This document shows positions 1-22,576 of a stretch of DNA of 64,000 bases, in pieces; the first letter of the stretch is position 1; the number at the start of each line of letters is the position of its first letter. The translations under genes were made by a program, and so were the position numbers. The notes under the pieces were generated by a model that was given only the letters and a program-made list of their open reading frames with translations, was not told where the DNA came from and made no database searches. The stretch lies in assembly GCA_021613375.1 (NCBI GenBank), contig CM038716.1, forward strand, positions 15,468,024 through 15,532,023, in the 5' to 3' direction. This stretch comes from Megaleporinus macrocephalus (Eukaryota; Chordata; Actinopteri; Characiformes; Anostomidae).

Positions 1-2750
1 GAAAAAAAGGGAGAGAGAGGAGGAGAGAGATGGAGAGGTGATGACCTTAAACAGCTTCAGTTGTATCTGAGGTCCCAGTGCAGCCTCTCCCCTCAGTGAA
101 CAGGCTTTTGAGCACGGGCACCATCCCATAATGCTTACTGCACCATAAATGCAATTAATTGCTCATAAAGTCTGCCACACACATGCTTGGCTGTCCTAAA
201 GGTTACCACCCATATTTCACCTGGCTGATGTTCTGGGCTCCAAATTAGACTGAAGACACATCAGACAAAACATCCCAGGCCTGAGCACATCACAGCTGTG
301 TTCTGGAAGTGTTCAGCAGACAGCTCCTTTTACACCAACTGTGAGTCATCTAAGACAATGACAGAGACTTCACAAGTTCTGTTTGCGCGTGCATCAGCGC
401 TCGTACCAGACCACACTCCAGTTAAAGTGATAATGTGGTGGGAAATCGATTCTCCACAGTTTTTTCCCCCCATGTAGTCAACTAGCCAAGCATGTTTGGT
501 GAGCATGTTTAGTTTCTTCCTTAGTTCTGCACTAGAGCTAATGGGATTAACTTAATGGAAGCTAATGCCCCATTAAATCACCACACAGCTGCTTCCAACC
601 ATGTTAAGTTGTTGAACGGGAAATTTCTGCATAATTAAAATCATTCAGAGCGGTTAGATGTGAAATGCTGTGTTCTAGTGAAACTTACAGAGCTAGAATT
701 GTTTACATTGGTGGCGATAAAAACTAATGACTCCATCACAGAAAGTTATTTTTACCATTCTTAACATCACATATAAAAGATACATGTACGTTTTGGATAG
801 AAGGTGTCCACTGATTATCGACTCCAGCCTATAATTATTCTTCTTCCAATTCTCAGAATTGGCACATGAATCAGAATCGGCCCCCTTTGCTAGTTATGCA
901 CATATCTGACACAACTACGATCAACAAAACTGAATAAAAATTCAGGCTGAATGTCCCACCCACAACATTACAGGATTGGTAGAAATGTGGATGACTCATC
1001 AAGTCTCACCTGATTTGCTCAAACAAATCCAATCAAACATGTTCTTCTTTTTTGGAAGACATGCGATAGGGAATGAAGAAGTGCCTGCTTTACTCCCAAA
1101 GCAAAAATAAAAGGAAAACACATGTTACCATTCAACAAAGAAGTTGGCGAAAACACTGCAGCACAAGCTGGAAACATCACGTTAGTTTGGCCAGAGTGAG
1201 GTTGAAGTTGTTAAAGTTACTATTTTACACTGTCTGAAATCCAAAGTACTTTGTTCTTATAATGTTGTAATACTAATATGATTTTTCAAACCATTTACTC
1301 CACAGTCCATTTAGCCCATGGAAACTAAAACAGCCCATTGAATTTTAGTGATATCATGAAAAACTAAATCATTTTCAGCTACTCTTATAACTCAAGTGTG
1401 TATAGGTGGGCTAAATGGTTGTAGGAGTATTTCAGCCCAGACTGCTTTTTTAATGAGGCATGAGACAGGGCAGCCAATCAGAACCAATCCTGGTTCTGTA
1501 GATCTTTCTTTCTGTAGAGTGTAGACCCAACCACAATCTACCACACTTACTCCAGCCACTTAACATCTTCAGAAATCCTTCACTTTGGCTGAATCAGATA
1601 CATTAGTGTTAGGCAAGAATAAAGCAGCAGGTAGATGCAGGTTGGAACTAATCCCTTTAGGAAACTAGACCTCCAAGAGGAGAGACCACTGCTCTATGGG
1701 AAAAGGAGAGGATGTGAAATAGTCACATAAAAATGAAAAGATTGATTAAAACCAAACAACACTCTCAAGTGAACCTCAGTGTAAAATAATATAGAACAAA
1801 TAAAGAATATGGGCCATTCATTCAACAGCCTGATTTCAGCCACTGACTTGGGCATGCCAGGGCAGAACTGCAAATTAAAGTGAAAGGTCTTCAGAAGTAG
1901 ATACAGTAGTCCCATTGTTATCCCTCGGTTCAGATTTTACTTATCAAATTTGAACTGTACACACCATGTCCCATAAGAACCCCTAAAATAGGCTGCATCT
2001 ATGAGGAGCCAAATTAGGCCCGAAAGAAAAGCCTTTGCCTCTTAGATAAGGAGGAGGTAGTTGATGTGATGGTGATGAAGAGTCTTGGACTGTCAGAGCT
2101 GGATGACGGGTGAGAAAGTGAGGAATGGAGACTAACTGCCTTAGCATTCTCCTTTTATCTGAACTATTTTTCCACGTTGTGGCATTTTTAGAGCTGGAGA
2201 TTGCTTGTTTATTGTGGACGCTCTGACCCCGTCGCCGTCCTCTCTCCTTTCTTGGCTTTTCCAGCACAGATCATCCTTCAGAAATGCCACCAGACTTCCC
2301 ATTTATAGGCAGGCAGACTGAGGACGGAAGAACGGAACGAAGAAGAAAAAGAAGGGGCTGCGAGTCAGGAAAGAGGGAAGAAGGAGGTCGGTCGGTGTCG
2401 TGGGAACTGAGAGTGAAGTCTGGATCGCAAAGCTTCGCCCTCCAGAGGATTCACAACTGCTTTCAATTTTAGACGGAGGTCACTCGAATTACAGTCCCCC
2501 TTCCGCCATCACCCCCTCAGCCCTGCTCAGGCCACGCCCACCCCACGCTCCACACAGACAGAGCCATGACATCATCCTCAGCCTGGGCGGAATGTGTCTC
2601 CATCTGCCCCTCACCCCCTGCACACTCTCTCTCTCTTCTTTCCCCTCTTTTACATCCCCCTCATTTCTTATCACCTAACACACAGTCTTCTGGAATTTTC
2701 CCCTCTCCCTGTGGGTCTTTCCACTCTCTTTTCTGCTTCTCCTTCAACTC

Positions 2751-3065
2751 TTTAAAGGGCCCATATTCTACATTGGACCTTGTGTGTCTTTCCCTGATGT
2801 CCACTGTCAGTTTATGCACCCAAAACTATTTAAATCCCCTTTTCTATCTTCTTATCCCTTAGAATGAAGCAGGCTGTTTGTGGCTATGTCTTTCAGACTG
2901 GTATATGTAAATAATCCTCAGTGTGAGTGGGCAGGGCTAAACTGCTGGAGGCTGAATAGGTGGATATATGAGGATATGTGACATCACAGAAACAATCAAT
3001 TCAAGATAGGCTCTTTTAGCAGCTTGATTCATGAGTTGTATGCAATGGGGACCTAATAGCATAAA
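2751..3065. mobile_element. R1-family non-autonomous element, most complete copy
   Basis: The left end is TTTAAAGGGCCCATATTCTA. The interior contains GTGGGCAGGGCTAAACTGCT and GGCTGAATAGGTGGATATAT, shared with copies at 29996-30182, 31114-31236 and about 37330-37529. The last of these ends in the inverse terminus (CATATGAGCCCTTTAAA). The right end of this copy is degraded. Confidence 0.5.
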
Positions 3066-6000
3066 GGAGCATCCTAGTCAAAAACTAATTACTATTGTAG
3101 CACCATGGTAGAATAATACATAAGGGAGGCCATGATTCTACCATGAGAAGTGAAAGCAGAAAGGAAAATCAGCCACGCACACTCAAGTTGGGGGACGTTA
3201 TCATTACCCATACATTTTACTCTTAGGCAACTCTTACTCTTAAACCCTTTAAAGGTTGATCACTCTCTGGGTTTGCACACAGTCCCAGAGAGCAGAAACA
3301 TGAAACATTGGCTTCTGGTTGATGAATGCTCCCAGTCCTCACCCAGGGTCACTTTCTTGCCTATTACACGCAGCATGCTGCGTCACATTCTGCACAGCTG
3401 GGGGCTACTGGCCAGCATCCGTTTCCCTGTTGGCCTAAGCTTGCGACGCCGCCCGATGCAGTGTACTCCCTCTTTGCAGCAGTGGCTTACTCACTACTTC
3501 ACTGCTCCTTGCGGCACTGAAGCCTTTGACAGATTTGCTTTTGTGGCCTTGCCATGCCTTTGGCCTTGGGTGATGCCACACCAGCCCCATGTTTGAGCTT
3601 CCACACACCACTGTCTTTGCTGTTGCAGCCTCATGCTGGGCTCTGCCTCTCTCAACGCTTACACAGTTTAAGAGTGAATTTGAAGCGCTGTTCCACTCAA
3701 GACCACTCAGGACACTCTCATTTCTGACACCACTGCAGCATTGACATAGACACAAGGGAGGCTATAAGTCTATGAAATGTGCTCTGTATTGCAGAAAAGC
3801 ATGTCAGATATATTATTTGTTATTTAATATGCTTATCATTGCACTTCTCAGCAGTTGGTAATCAACTTATTCTTCTTTGTTAAAAGAATAATTAGCTACT
3901 CAGCCTTTAGTCATAGTCCTATAAAATCAGCAGAAGGCCTTTTTGTCTTCTAGTCCAGATGATCTTGCTTTAAAACTACTGCAGCACAGCTGTAAGAGCT
4001 AATAAGGCATATTTACAACAGAAAGAGTTGAAATGTCTCTTTAAGAAAATTCCATTATATGGCCTTTAAAACCTCAAGGAACCTGTCGGCAGATCCAGGT
4101 ATCTATTCCTTACCTTCAGATATATAGCTTACATATGAGTTTAATAGCAGTTACAGAATAATTCATTTTCAGTAATGAAAGATAAGCCACAAGACTAATG
4201 TATAGATTAGCAATACAAAGTTTAACAGGGTCAGTGTTCCGGATCTGGGGCCAGCATGCTGTCTGCTCTGCTAAAGAGGTGCTGATGGGGCTGAGAGGTT
4301 TGCAGGGTGAGAGGGCTCAGAGGGCTGACAGGAGACTTCAGTGGCAAATGGCACCTCAGAGGAAGACAAACACTCACTGCTCAACACATCCCAGATATTA
4401 TCTATGAAAGAAAGACTGATATCTATAGAAGACCAACATATTTTTGATATCTCTCCTAAACAGGAGCTATACAAAAGAAGACAAAAATGTTTTTAGCTTT
4501 TAATGTAAATTAATGTAAAGAGGTTTTAGTCCATGTGATTTTGGAGCATGTCTATTGGTCCAAGACTTTACTGGGACTGTATAGTATAGTATCTATAGTA
4601 GTCAGTATTGTATTGCAACTAAGTATTGTAGTTACAGCTACTACCCTTCATTGCTCTCTTGCAGCTATGTTTTTACATAGTACAGATGTATTTAGTACAG
4701 ATTTGGAACAAACTTCAAAAAACAGCAAAACAACAGCAACAAAGATGCTTATCTTTCCTGAAGAACTGTGTTTGGATTGTAATCGCTTAGTACAAGTTGG
4801 TGAATTTCACTGCACTGAGTTTGTTACTCAGTCCTTCCAAAGTATGCCTACTGTAATGACCACACCAAAACTATTTTATAGATTAGCCAAAACCTACAGA
4901 AAGGTTGTAATTTGCAGTTGAAATCAAGACGCACATATTAAAGTGCACATACTATTCCTAACCATTGGAATACCATTCCTAACTGTCTTGAGGTGAGTTC
5001 AACTGTAGTGAAACTTTGAGCAGAATCTGAAGGCCGAATGCAGGTCTAATAAAATTCTCGTATTCTATTCTATTTATCTGTTTAGCTTGTGTGTGCGCAT
5101 TTATATTCCTAAACAATATGAAGGACTGTTATGGTGTTATTATGGAATTTAATCAAGTAAACCGGACGTCCTTGAATTATTTGACCCAAGGACCTCTAAC
5201 AGCCTAATACTGACACCAAATTGGCAAAATTTGGTGGCAAAAAAACACGTGGCAAAAAAACCAATATCTCCCAACAGTGGAGGAATACAGATTATTTAAG
5301 AATCTTCTGATACAAATAATACAACCTAAAAACAACAGGCTTGAGTTTAATAGGTTCACAGTCAGTCAGTCAGCTTCAGACTTCATGTGAAAGATTATAA
5401 GGTATGTTTTTAATGTGTTTTTTTTTGGTCCGTAAAAATCAGACCTAAACTCACCACATTTCACCGTCGTGTAAACACACTCATACACAATCATGACACT
5501 AATCACTGCATAAAGAATCACTACAGTAAGCAGCTCTGCATTCCGTCAGCAGCTCTGCATTCCCAGTGTCCATCCAGATCACTCAGAAAAGCAGCTCACG
5601 CACACGGTGTTGGGGGTCGGGGGGTGTCTTTTAGGTTGATTTCTCGCCACCTCAAAAAAAAAAAAATAAATAAATAACATACATGACTTTTTGGAGTGTG
5701 GACATGTCTTTTAACTTAATGCATCATAACATTTTGCAACATATGTATGAGCTTCAGAAATGGGGTGGCATGTGGTGGTGGCAGCTGCCACCCTGTAGAT
5801 CCATCCTTGACAGAAAGCCAACAGTGTTTTACTGCATCTAAAGAATTACTGCTGATTATATTTTATTTAATCAATTAAAAATATCACTGTTGATTTTTAT
5901 TCTGCCAGTAGAATGGACACTGGGATGTTTTCACTAAGAGGATACACAGAATCATGCTGGAACACCACAACTCATTTCCAGTACTAACGTGCTGCACACT

Positions 6001-7147
6001 CATTAGCATATGCATTAAGCTCTTAGGTTTGTACACAGTTACACAAAAAGCGAGTTGTAGATTCTCTGGCACAAATAAATAAGTGCGTGTGGGGTGGGGG
6101 TGGGTGTAGGCGTGGGGGGGTGTATACTCATGTATTTGGAATGCGGAGTATCTGTGCAGCTTAAGCAGGCAGCTGTGAGAGGGGCGGGACGGGAGCCGGG
6201 TGTCATGCTAAACAATCACACTTACACTTACGCAGGATAGAAACCAGATGACCACGGGCAGTGACAAAACGCTAGGGTCAGCACGGTCAGGGTAAACGCA
6301 GCATACACACACCCACACACACAAATAGAAGTGCCCCAGCAGTCTGGGGGAGTCTGTAGTGGGGGACTTTAACCACTCTGTAAACACCAAGCCTGTTTCT
6401 AATAGTGCGCTCTCAGGGTCTGCACACTAGCAGGACATTCTTGGATAAACTTCTGTCACATCTCTCATCTGACACAGCAGGAACAGCTTCAGAACCTTTT
6501 TCAATACATGAGAGGGGTTCAGAGTCACTCCATAATTAAACCTTGCACTAAACACCTCTCTATCTGTGAGTCTACCTTTGACCTACTTCTAGCAAATGAC
6601 TGAAAGTACATTCTTAAAAATAAAGGTTTCTAAATGATTCTTGGTTTGGATGTACACTTGTACACTTTAAAAATGGTTGTGATAATCATAATAGTTATCA
6701 TTTGTTGACCCATACTGATAGCCTTATTATTTAATGCAAAGCTTAAACAATATGAGCTAAATGAACACATGAAACACACTAGCACAGAATTTCTTAATAA
6801 CCTGATGTGGAATATAAACAACAGTTGCTCCTTAGGGTGCCATCCTGGTATATTACATTTTAATTTCAATAACTTACTACATATTTTCAAATAACATCAC
6901 ATTCGGTTTCCTATTTAAACAACATCAATCAAACATCATCAACAATCTCAGGAAACTGCCTATTATTATAGTGAGTCATGCATGATTACACTACGATGGC
7001 TTGATATAGGTGTAGCAGCAGCATTCAAGTACGGAACAAGTGCACTTACCTCGACACAGATCTGGCATATAAAACAATATATTAGTCAATTGCTGCTTTT
7101 GTGATTTGGGTGATTCTGATTGTGCATCACAAGTTTAAACCATAGAT

Positions 7148-7289
7148 CAGGGGCGCCCAATCTTGGTCCCAGAGATCTGCAGAGTTTAGCACCAATTTTA
7201 ATCTAACAAGGTCTTCAGAATCATCTGAATATAAGAGTCAGGCGTGCTCCATGGTATTAGACATCCAGGACCAAGACTGAGCACCCCTG
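7148..7289. mobile_element. short hAT-like non-autonomous element
   Basis: About 142 bp with terminal inverted repeats: it begins CAGGGGCGCCCAATCTTGGT and ends with near-complementary ACCAAGACTGAGCACCCCTG. Flanks CCATAGAT and CCACAGAA could be a degraded 8-bp target duplication. The left end resembles 'CAGGGGTGTCCAATCCTGGTCC' elements common in fish. A related fragment lies at about 23576-23690. Confidence 0.6.
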
Positions 7290-7783
7290 CCACAGAAAAA
7301 AAAGATATTCGGTTCCCTGATAAATTTTTCTGCAGATAGTTTTTTTAAAAACTCGCCCCTTTAAAGGCACCAAAAAGAGTTCTTGTGTGGCTTCTCTTAA
7401 AAGATCTCCTTTGGGCACCTTTAAAGTCAATGAGAAATGTTAACTGACCTTTTTGCCTTGTCTGATCATGTCATGCTGTTTATACTGAGCACAATTTATC
7501 ATATTATATTCTGAAAAAAATAACAACGATCTTCTATCCAGGTGTAGTTTCATTTACCTGACTCTACAACATCCTCTGTGTTTCGATTACATCACTGTGA
7601 ACCAGAATATTAGCCTGTGGTATCATGTCTCCTCTAAACATAACATCGCCTCCACCCATCATCAAGCAAGAACAAGTCAGAATCAGGTTTACGTTGTGTT
7701 TAGGAGTGTAGGGAAACCTCTTCATGTCCAACTTTTACAGTTTGTTCTTATTCTAAAAAGGATTCCATTTACAAAGGTTTGTG

Positions 7784-8385
7784 TTTAAAGGAGCGATGTG
7801 TAAGATGATGCAACCTGTCGAGCTCACACTCATTTACAAACAATAGACCAACGTGTCACCAAAACATTATGGTGTTCAAACCAACAAAACAGTGCAAGTT
7901 CAGCATCAAACCTTATCTTTTTACTCGGCAAGAGCGTCTTCAGTAATGGACACTTACGCCACAGTTAATTCTGGTTCTGCTTCTTTGTTCACAGCGTTTG
8001 CTGGCTGCTGAATGTGGTGCTAGCAGGTAGTGGTGGTCGTTAAAATGGGCAAGAACTTTGTTGCATTTACTGTTGCTTTCATTAGCTACCTGTCCTTAAA
8101 TGATCTAACTGGGAGCAGAACCTCTAACAAGATTGATATAAGGTTAGAATACGCCATCAGGGCAGCAGTGCTACTTTTTCATCCATTCATGTTGGACTGA
8201 TTGGATTCTCTTCAAGCACTCACTTTCGGCTCTGTACAAAATACACAGTGGTGTTACGAGACAGGATAGGCCGGGGCCAGCATGTTAACATAAGTAGATA
8301 TCACTGCAAACATCTTTGACATAAGAGGTTATTTCTTCATATTCTGTTGATAATTTGAATAACAAGTGACATATTGCACCTTTAA
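7784..8385. mobile_element. MITE with TTTAAAGG...CCTTTAAA ends (R2 family)
   Basis: About 600 bp. The left end TTTAAAGGAGCGATGTGTAA and the right end TGACATATTGCACCTTTAAA are imperfect inverted repeats. TTAA at both borders could be a target site duplication, or part of the repeat. A related left end occurs at 42118. No coding sequence. Confidence 0.55.
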
Positions 8386-9138
8386 AGAACCATACATGAA
8401 GTAGGCTGTTTATCCAAAAGCAGTGATTCTATGACATCACTCCAAAAAGCCTTATTTGACAACTTTATTTTTAAGAGCGCAGGCTGAAAAAGCACAATGC
8501 CCAGTGCAAATGTTCTCACTCGCTCTTTGTTACGGGGTTTCCTTTGCCTCTCAGCTTTGTGCGAGTGGAGGGGCTGGCTGGACATGACTGGGAAATGAGC
8601 TAATCGTTTGGTCTTTATGACCTAATTTCAGCAGTCTCAGCTTGCAGAGACAAAGACTGCAAGAAATCCAACGCGCTGAGCAGTTCACCGTATCAAGCTC
8701 ACTCATACACATTCTTACTTTTTAAAGGTACTCCAGGATGAAAGAGATGATTGTAAATCAGGCAGTTTTAACACTGGTCCTGTTACAGCGCCGTAAACTG
8801 TGGGACGCTCTGTGGAAGAGCGCTTAGCCGGTCCCTAAACCTGTCTGTTTTTACTAGGTGTTAAAGGGATTTATCCAAGGAGTCTATTAAGTGCACTTTT
8901 TATGCACTGTAGTCTCCGGCCTAAGTCTGGCCTCATGACTGAGTCTGTTTAAATACAGAGACCAGCTGTAATCAGTAAAACACTGTTGCTCACATTGTAA
9001 GGGGACTGATGGTATATAGGAGACACCATCCACGGGCCATTAACACAGCAAGAGAAAATGCAAACAAGGACAAGTTTGTTCACTCCTCCTGCAGGTTTAG
9101 CTTCTGCAAATAGAGGCGGGAGTTTCCATTAGCCAACA

Positions 9139-9152
9139 TCGCCCTCTGGTGG
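9139..9152 (-). promoter_or_regulatory. CTCF-like motif
   Basis: On the minus strand CCACCAGAGGGCGA matches CCASYAGRKGGCRS at 13 of 14 positions. It lies about 3.5 kb beyond the spint2 3' end in non-repetitive sequence. Confidence 0.4.
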
Positions 9153-9914
9153 CAGGAGGCATTACAATGGACAACAGGTCAAGCCACGTTCCGTGAATTC
9201 AGAGCATAATTAAGAACGCTTATCTTCTAATACACAGAAGAGAAGAGAGTCTGTATGTTCAGACATGGCAGAAATGCGAGACTGACTCACATGACGGCAG
9301 AAACCAGTATTTGTGGAACTGTTCGGAACTGAGCTTCCGGAACACTTCGAAACCAGCGTTCATGCGTCATCACGTTCTGTTATCCAATCAGAATCACTTG
9401 CGCCCCAGAAGTATTTGCATACAATATTAGATTATAATATTATATTAATATTATACAATAATACACGTCATGTGTCTTCTGTTTTAGTATACATTAAAAA
9501 AATAACTGCCCCCTTGACATTTTAGAACAGGGGTGACTAGAATGTCATATTTGGGTGGGCATTTAAATGATTTGGGTGGACAATAACAAATGTGTTTTTA
9601 ATGGTCCTAATAGGGCGTATTAGGCAGCAGTGCCTGTATTGCATACATAAACAATGACACACGTAATGTCTTTGTACCTATAAAATATGAAAACACTATA
9701 AAATTATAACATAAAAAATTGGTGAAATCAAAATTGATGGGGGAAAATAGTACTTAGACACCACAACTTAAAGGAGCAGATGTAGATGCCGAGCTATTAA
9801 CAGAAAAGGAATACAATTTACAAAACTATGTTTTCATTCGTATGGAATTACCTGTAACTACAAATAGTTGTTGCATTAAAACTTCCCAAAACAATGATGA
9901 CATCTGTTAATCTG

Positions 9915-9915
<1 letters not shown>

Positions 9916-9974
<59 letters not shown>
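9916..9974. repeat. (AT)n microsatellite
   Basis: 59 bp of uninterrupted AT in the 3' flank of spint2. Confidence 0.98.
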
Positions 9975-9976
<2 letters not shown>

Positions 9977-10214
9977 TGTTGGTCCTCTACAATGTGTTTT
10001 GATGTATTTCTTCTATAGCCAATATTAAACACTGCTGTGACTACTACATTTGCTCTTCTGTTGGTGGAACCAGACAGTATAGTCTTTGTTGTCCTTATAC
10101 ATTGATGTGTCTTGGTGTCCAAAACTCCTTCTCTGGTCCACTCCACTGCTGCTGGCTGAGAGTATCCCACAAGCCTAGCCTGAGCTATTACACTAAAAAG
10201 TACACTATCTTGGA

Positions 10215-10720
10215 AACCTGTTGAGCTGGGCATTGCTCACAGGCTGGGTTGTCCAGGGAAGTCTTATTAGACCAGTTTCTCTTATCTTGATGGATGATGC
10301 GTTCTCCAATGCTAATAACTCAGTCTGGAACTATGCAGACGAAATTAACCTGCTGGAACCCAGACAGCAGCAGCAGCGCCCCACCTTGCAAATGTACTTA
10401 ACGTTCCAAACACTTGGTCCATTAACAACTCCTTGCTTCCTAACAAAAAGAAATGTGTAGCCAGGCACATAACCTTCAATACCACATCTTCACATCAACA
10501 ACTCTCTGGGATGCCTACAGTCAAGGTATTGGGGCTCATCATCCAGCACAACCTTTGTTGGACGCTATGACATCAAGTACCAGCAGGAAATCATTTTTAC
10601 TTGAGTGGTTCTTGGGGGTGCAAACTGATTTATTAGTCATGTACACTGGCAGCATTAGACTGGTGTTATCCACATAGTTCAAAGCAGGGCAGGTGGCATT
10701 ATTCTTGGAAAGCTGAAGTT
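10215..10720 (+). mobile_element. decayed L2-type LINE reverse transcriptase fragment
   Basis: One frame reads VVQGSLIRPVSLILMDD and then NYADEINLL, which aligns with the PQGS...P and YADD core of L2/CR1-type reverse transcriptases (YADD altered to YADE). A second frame further on reads LGLIIQHNLCWTL, matching the conserved YLG...DL.W region that follows in L2 elements. Frameshifts and stops show it is dead. Assignment is from pattern recognition without alignment. Confidence 0.5.
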
Positions 10721-12306
10721 TCAGAACGTCCAATCAGCAATTAACTTATTTAGCTCAAACATTTTAAATGTTTCAGTATGAGCATGACTAGCGTATGGAA
10801 GCAGTTTTCTGTTTGTAAAAAGCTCAGGAATCATATGTAGAAACGTGTGACAGCTTTATATTGATCATAGAGTGTAAGCATTCATTTAATTGAACAAAAG
10901 TGTTACAATCTAGTGAAAACTTCTGAGAAAGTTTTGAGGTAGTTGATAAAATCTATAGCTTAAGCAAGTAGCAGTGCTTTGTATTTGACCACCAAACCTA
11001 AACATAAGCTCCTGACAAACAGGTTTTCTCTACTGTACGTACACTGTTCAAATCATTTCCAAATGTCAAACAATGAGGGAGCACCCCTGAAAAAACACAT
11101 GTCTTTAACTGTCCAGACTAGATTATGGAGGGTTTTGGTTTTATGCAGACAGCAAATAACACTCGTATTACACCAGGACATCAAGTCTGAACACAAAATA
11201 CCCCTTTATTTCTGCAGATTTTAAAATCATAATGGTATACAAAAGTAAGCAGCTTTCCCAATTTTAGTAAGAACAAGATAATCATTATACCATCATAACG
11301 CAAAAGAGCTATGAAGAAGAATATATCTCAGATACAGCAAGTTAATAAATAAATGGTTAATAAATTGCATATAATGGACATAATAAACATATTTAATGAT
11401 TACTGGACAGGCCAGTTTGGCTGTGTCTGCATCATATCATTTACTCATTACATGTTATGGGGTGCCATGCCAGACAACAGCATTGTAATCTGATTGTTTA
11501 CCTTTGTGTACACAAAAAAATTAAAAAGCTATTAAAATTAAGAAGTCTTTTTGTTTGTGTTCCCATGACTGCTTTTTAACAACAGTGAGTACTTTTACAG
11601 AAAACAAAATATAGGTAAATAGAAAAACAGCTTTAAAGTGTACATAAATCAAATCATAAAAATGTTTAATTGTCAGGAAATGAGCAATAAAACACGAAAA
11701 CAGTAGTTGTGCATACACAGTCATAATCAAGCTACTCTGTTTTGTACCCTTTACTTGTACCATCTAACATGGGAGTGCACAGTTTCTCAACCTTATTAAA
11801 AAAATATTGTACTTCATCATTAAGAACTGAAGCTGAATCTGGATTATCTGGACTGTCTGTTTCAGCGTTTATCAAACAACATGATTATTAGTGATTTTTC
11901 AACAGGAAATATAAATTCTGAAGAAAATAGAAGTCACACATTTTAGTGCATCAGCAGTCACATGCACATCTACACAGCATAGGAGGTCCAGAATGAGGGA
12001 ATGAATTCAGGTTCCACTGGATTAGATGCTCATAACTGAGTTGTAGGGAAAAACAAGTTGACAAAGAAGATGCCAACATGTCTTCTCACCATCAGGAGCA
12101 ACGTTTCACGGCTATATGTTACACAGAGACTATTTAATATTTTCAGAGCTTGAAAAAGCTTCTTTTACACAAGAGCTACTGTAGCTCGTTTGATGTTTCT
12201 CAGCTTTACTAGCTAGCACTGGCCTTTCGTCTGTACCATTCAGTGTAATATTTTCAAATAAGCCAATACATTTACTTCTATAAAGATTTTCCACAAAGAA
12301 TAATAA

Positions 12307-12312
12307 TTTATT
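12307..12312 (-). promoter_or_regulatory. candidate spint2 polyadenylation signal
   Basis: This is the first canonical AATAAA on the minus strand downstream of the spint2 stop, about 350 nt beyond it. Another lies at 11210-11205. Transcript data are absent, so the choice is uncertain. Confidence 0.35.
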
Positions 12313-12600
12313 ATTCTTGTCTGATGAAATTCTTTCCACGTTTGATGGATAAGCTGCAATAAATGGCGATGTGCCATCGGGCTGGTTTTGTTGCTTAGTG
12401 TTTTGAAAGGCAATAATGAGGCACATCCTACCCGTTCAATTAGCAAAGCAGTTCACTTGGTTACTTTACTTCTAATATATCAGAGTCTGTAGTACTGTAC
12501 CATCTTACTAATACCACATCTCCTCAACGCTTCCCCCCAGAAACCAACATGTGCAACAGCCTGTGAGACAGCGTTGGAGTGTAGAAACAAACAGCAAACA

Positions 12601-12657
12601 GGTAGATAGATAGACTAATGGACAAACAGACAGACAGATAGATGGATAGATAGAAGG
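12601..12657. repeat. GATA/GACA-type degenerate microsatellite
   Basis: Mixed TAGA and CAGA tetranucleotides, immediately after the spint2 stop codon and so in its 3' UTR. Confidence 0.9.
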
Positions 12658-12659
12658 AT

Positions 12660-22365
<9,706 letters not shown>

Positions 22366-22483
22366 ACTCAGAGCTAAGTGGGCTCAGAATGAACCAAACA
22401 GATAAACACGCAGCGCGGACAGCAGCGCTCTGGATACAGTCGCTGCGAGCGAAGCTAACAGGTGAAGTCAGTCAGAGTCAGAG

Positions 22484-22504
22484 TCTCTCTCTCTCTCACT
22501 ATCG

Positions 22505-22535
<31 letters not shown>

Positions 22536-22543
22536 TCTCTCTC
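22484..22543. repeat. (CT)n / (GA)n tract at the spint2 start region
   Basis: About 60 bp of CT on the plus strand (GA on the gene strand), between the TATA-like element and the ATG. Confidence 0.95.
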
Positions 22544-22576
22544 ACCGCAGAGTTACTTCCTTATACGCTGACGTCA
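22484..22576 (-). promoter_or_regulatory. spint2 promoter: CRE, TATA-like element and GA tract
   Basis: Reading the minus strand towards the gene there is a perfect cAMP-response palindrome TGACGTCA at 22576-22569. A TATA-like TATAAG follows at about 22565-22560, then a long GA tract (CT on the plus strand, 22484-22543). The order CRE, TATA, start region, ATG (22365) is that of a focused promoter. The start site would fall near 22530, inside the GA tract. Inferred from sequence only. Confidence 0.5.

Larger units (their letters stand above)
1..9915. other. intergenic DNA left of spint2
   Basis: No exon could be supported on either strand. Beyond the repeats listed (2751, 7148, 7784) it is mostly AT-rich unique DNA. 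Two GC-richer stretches stand out: 2280-2680, with GGGCGG and CACGCCC boxes, and 3150-3700, with a 16-bp palindrome at 3368-3383. Neither shows convincing coding sequence. The next gene to the left is probably outside the window. Confidence 0.5.

Noticed and set aside
3150..3755. Overlapping frames of 148 (plus) and 106 (minus) codons
   Set aside because: Open frames on both strands with no domain and no splice context; composition effect.
4535..4921. 128-codon open frame with a hydrophobic start
   Set aside because: AT-rich, low-complexity hydrophobic stretch, no recognisable family and no splice partners.
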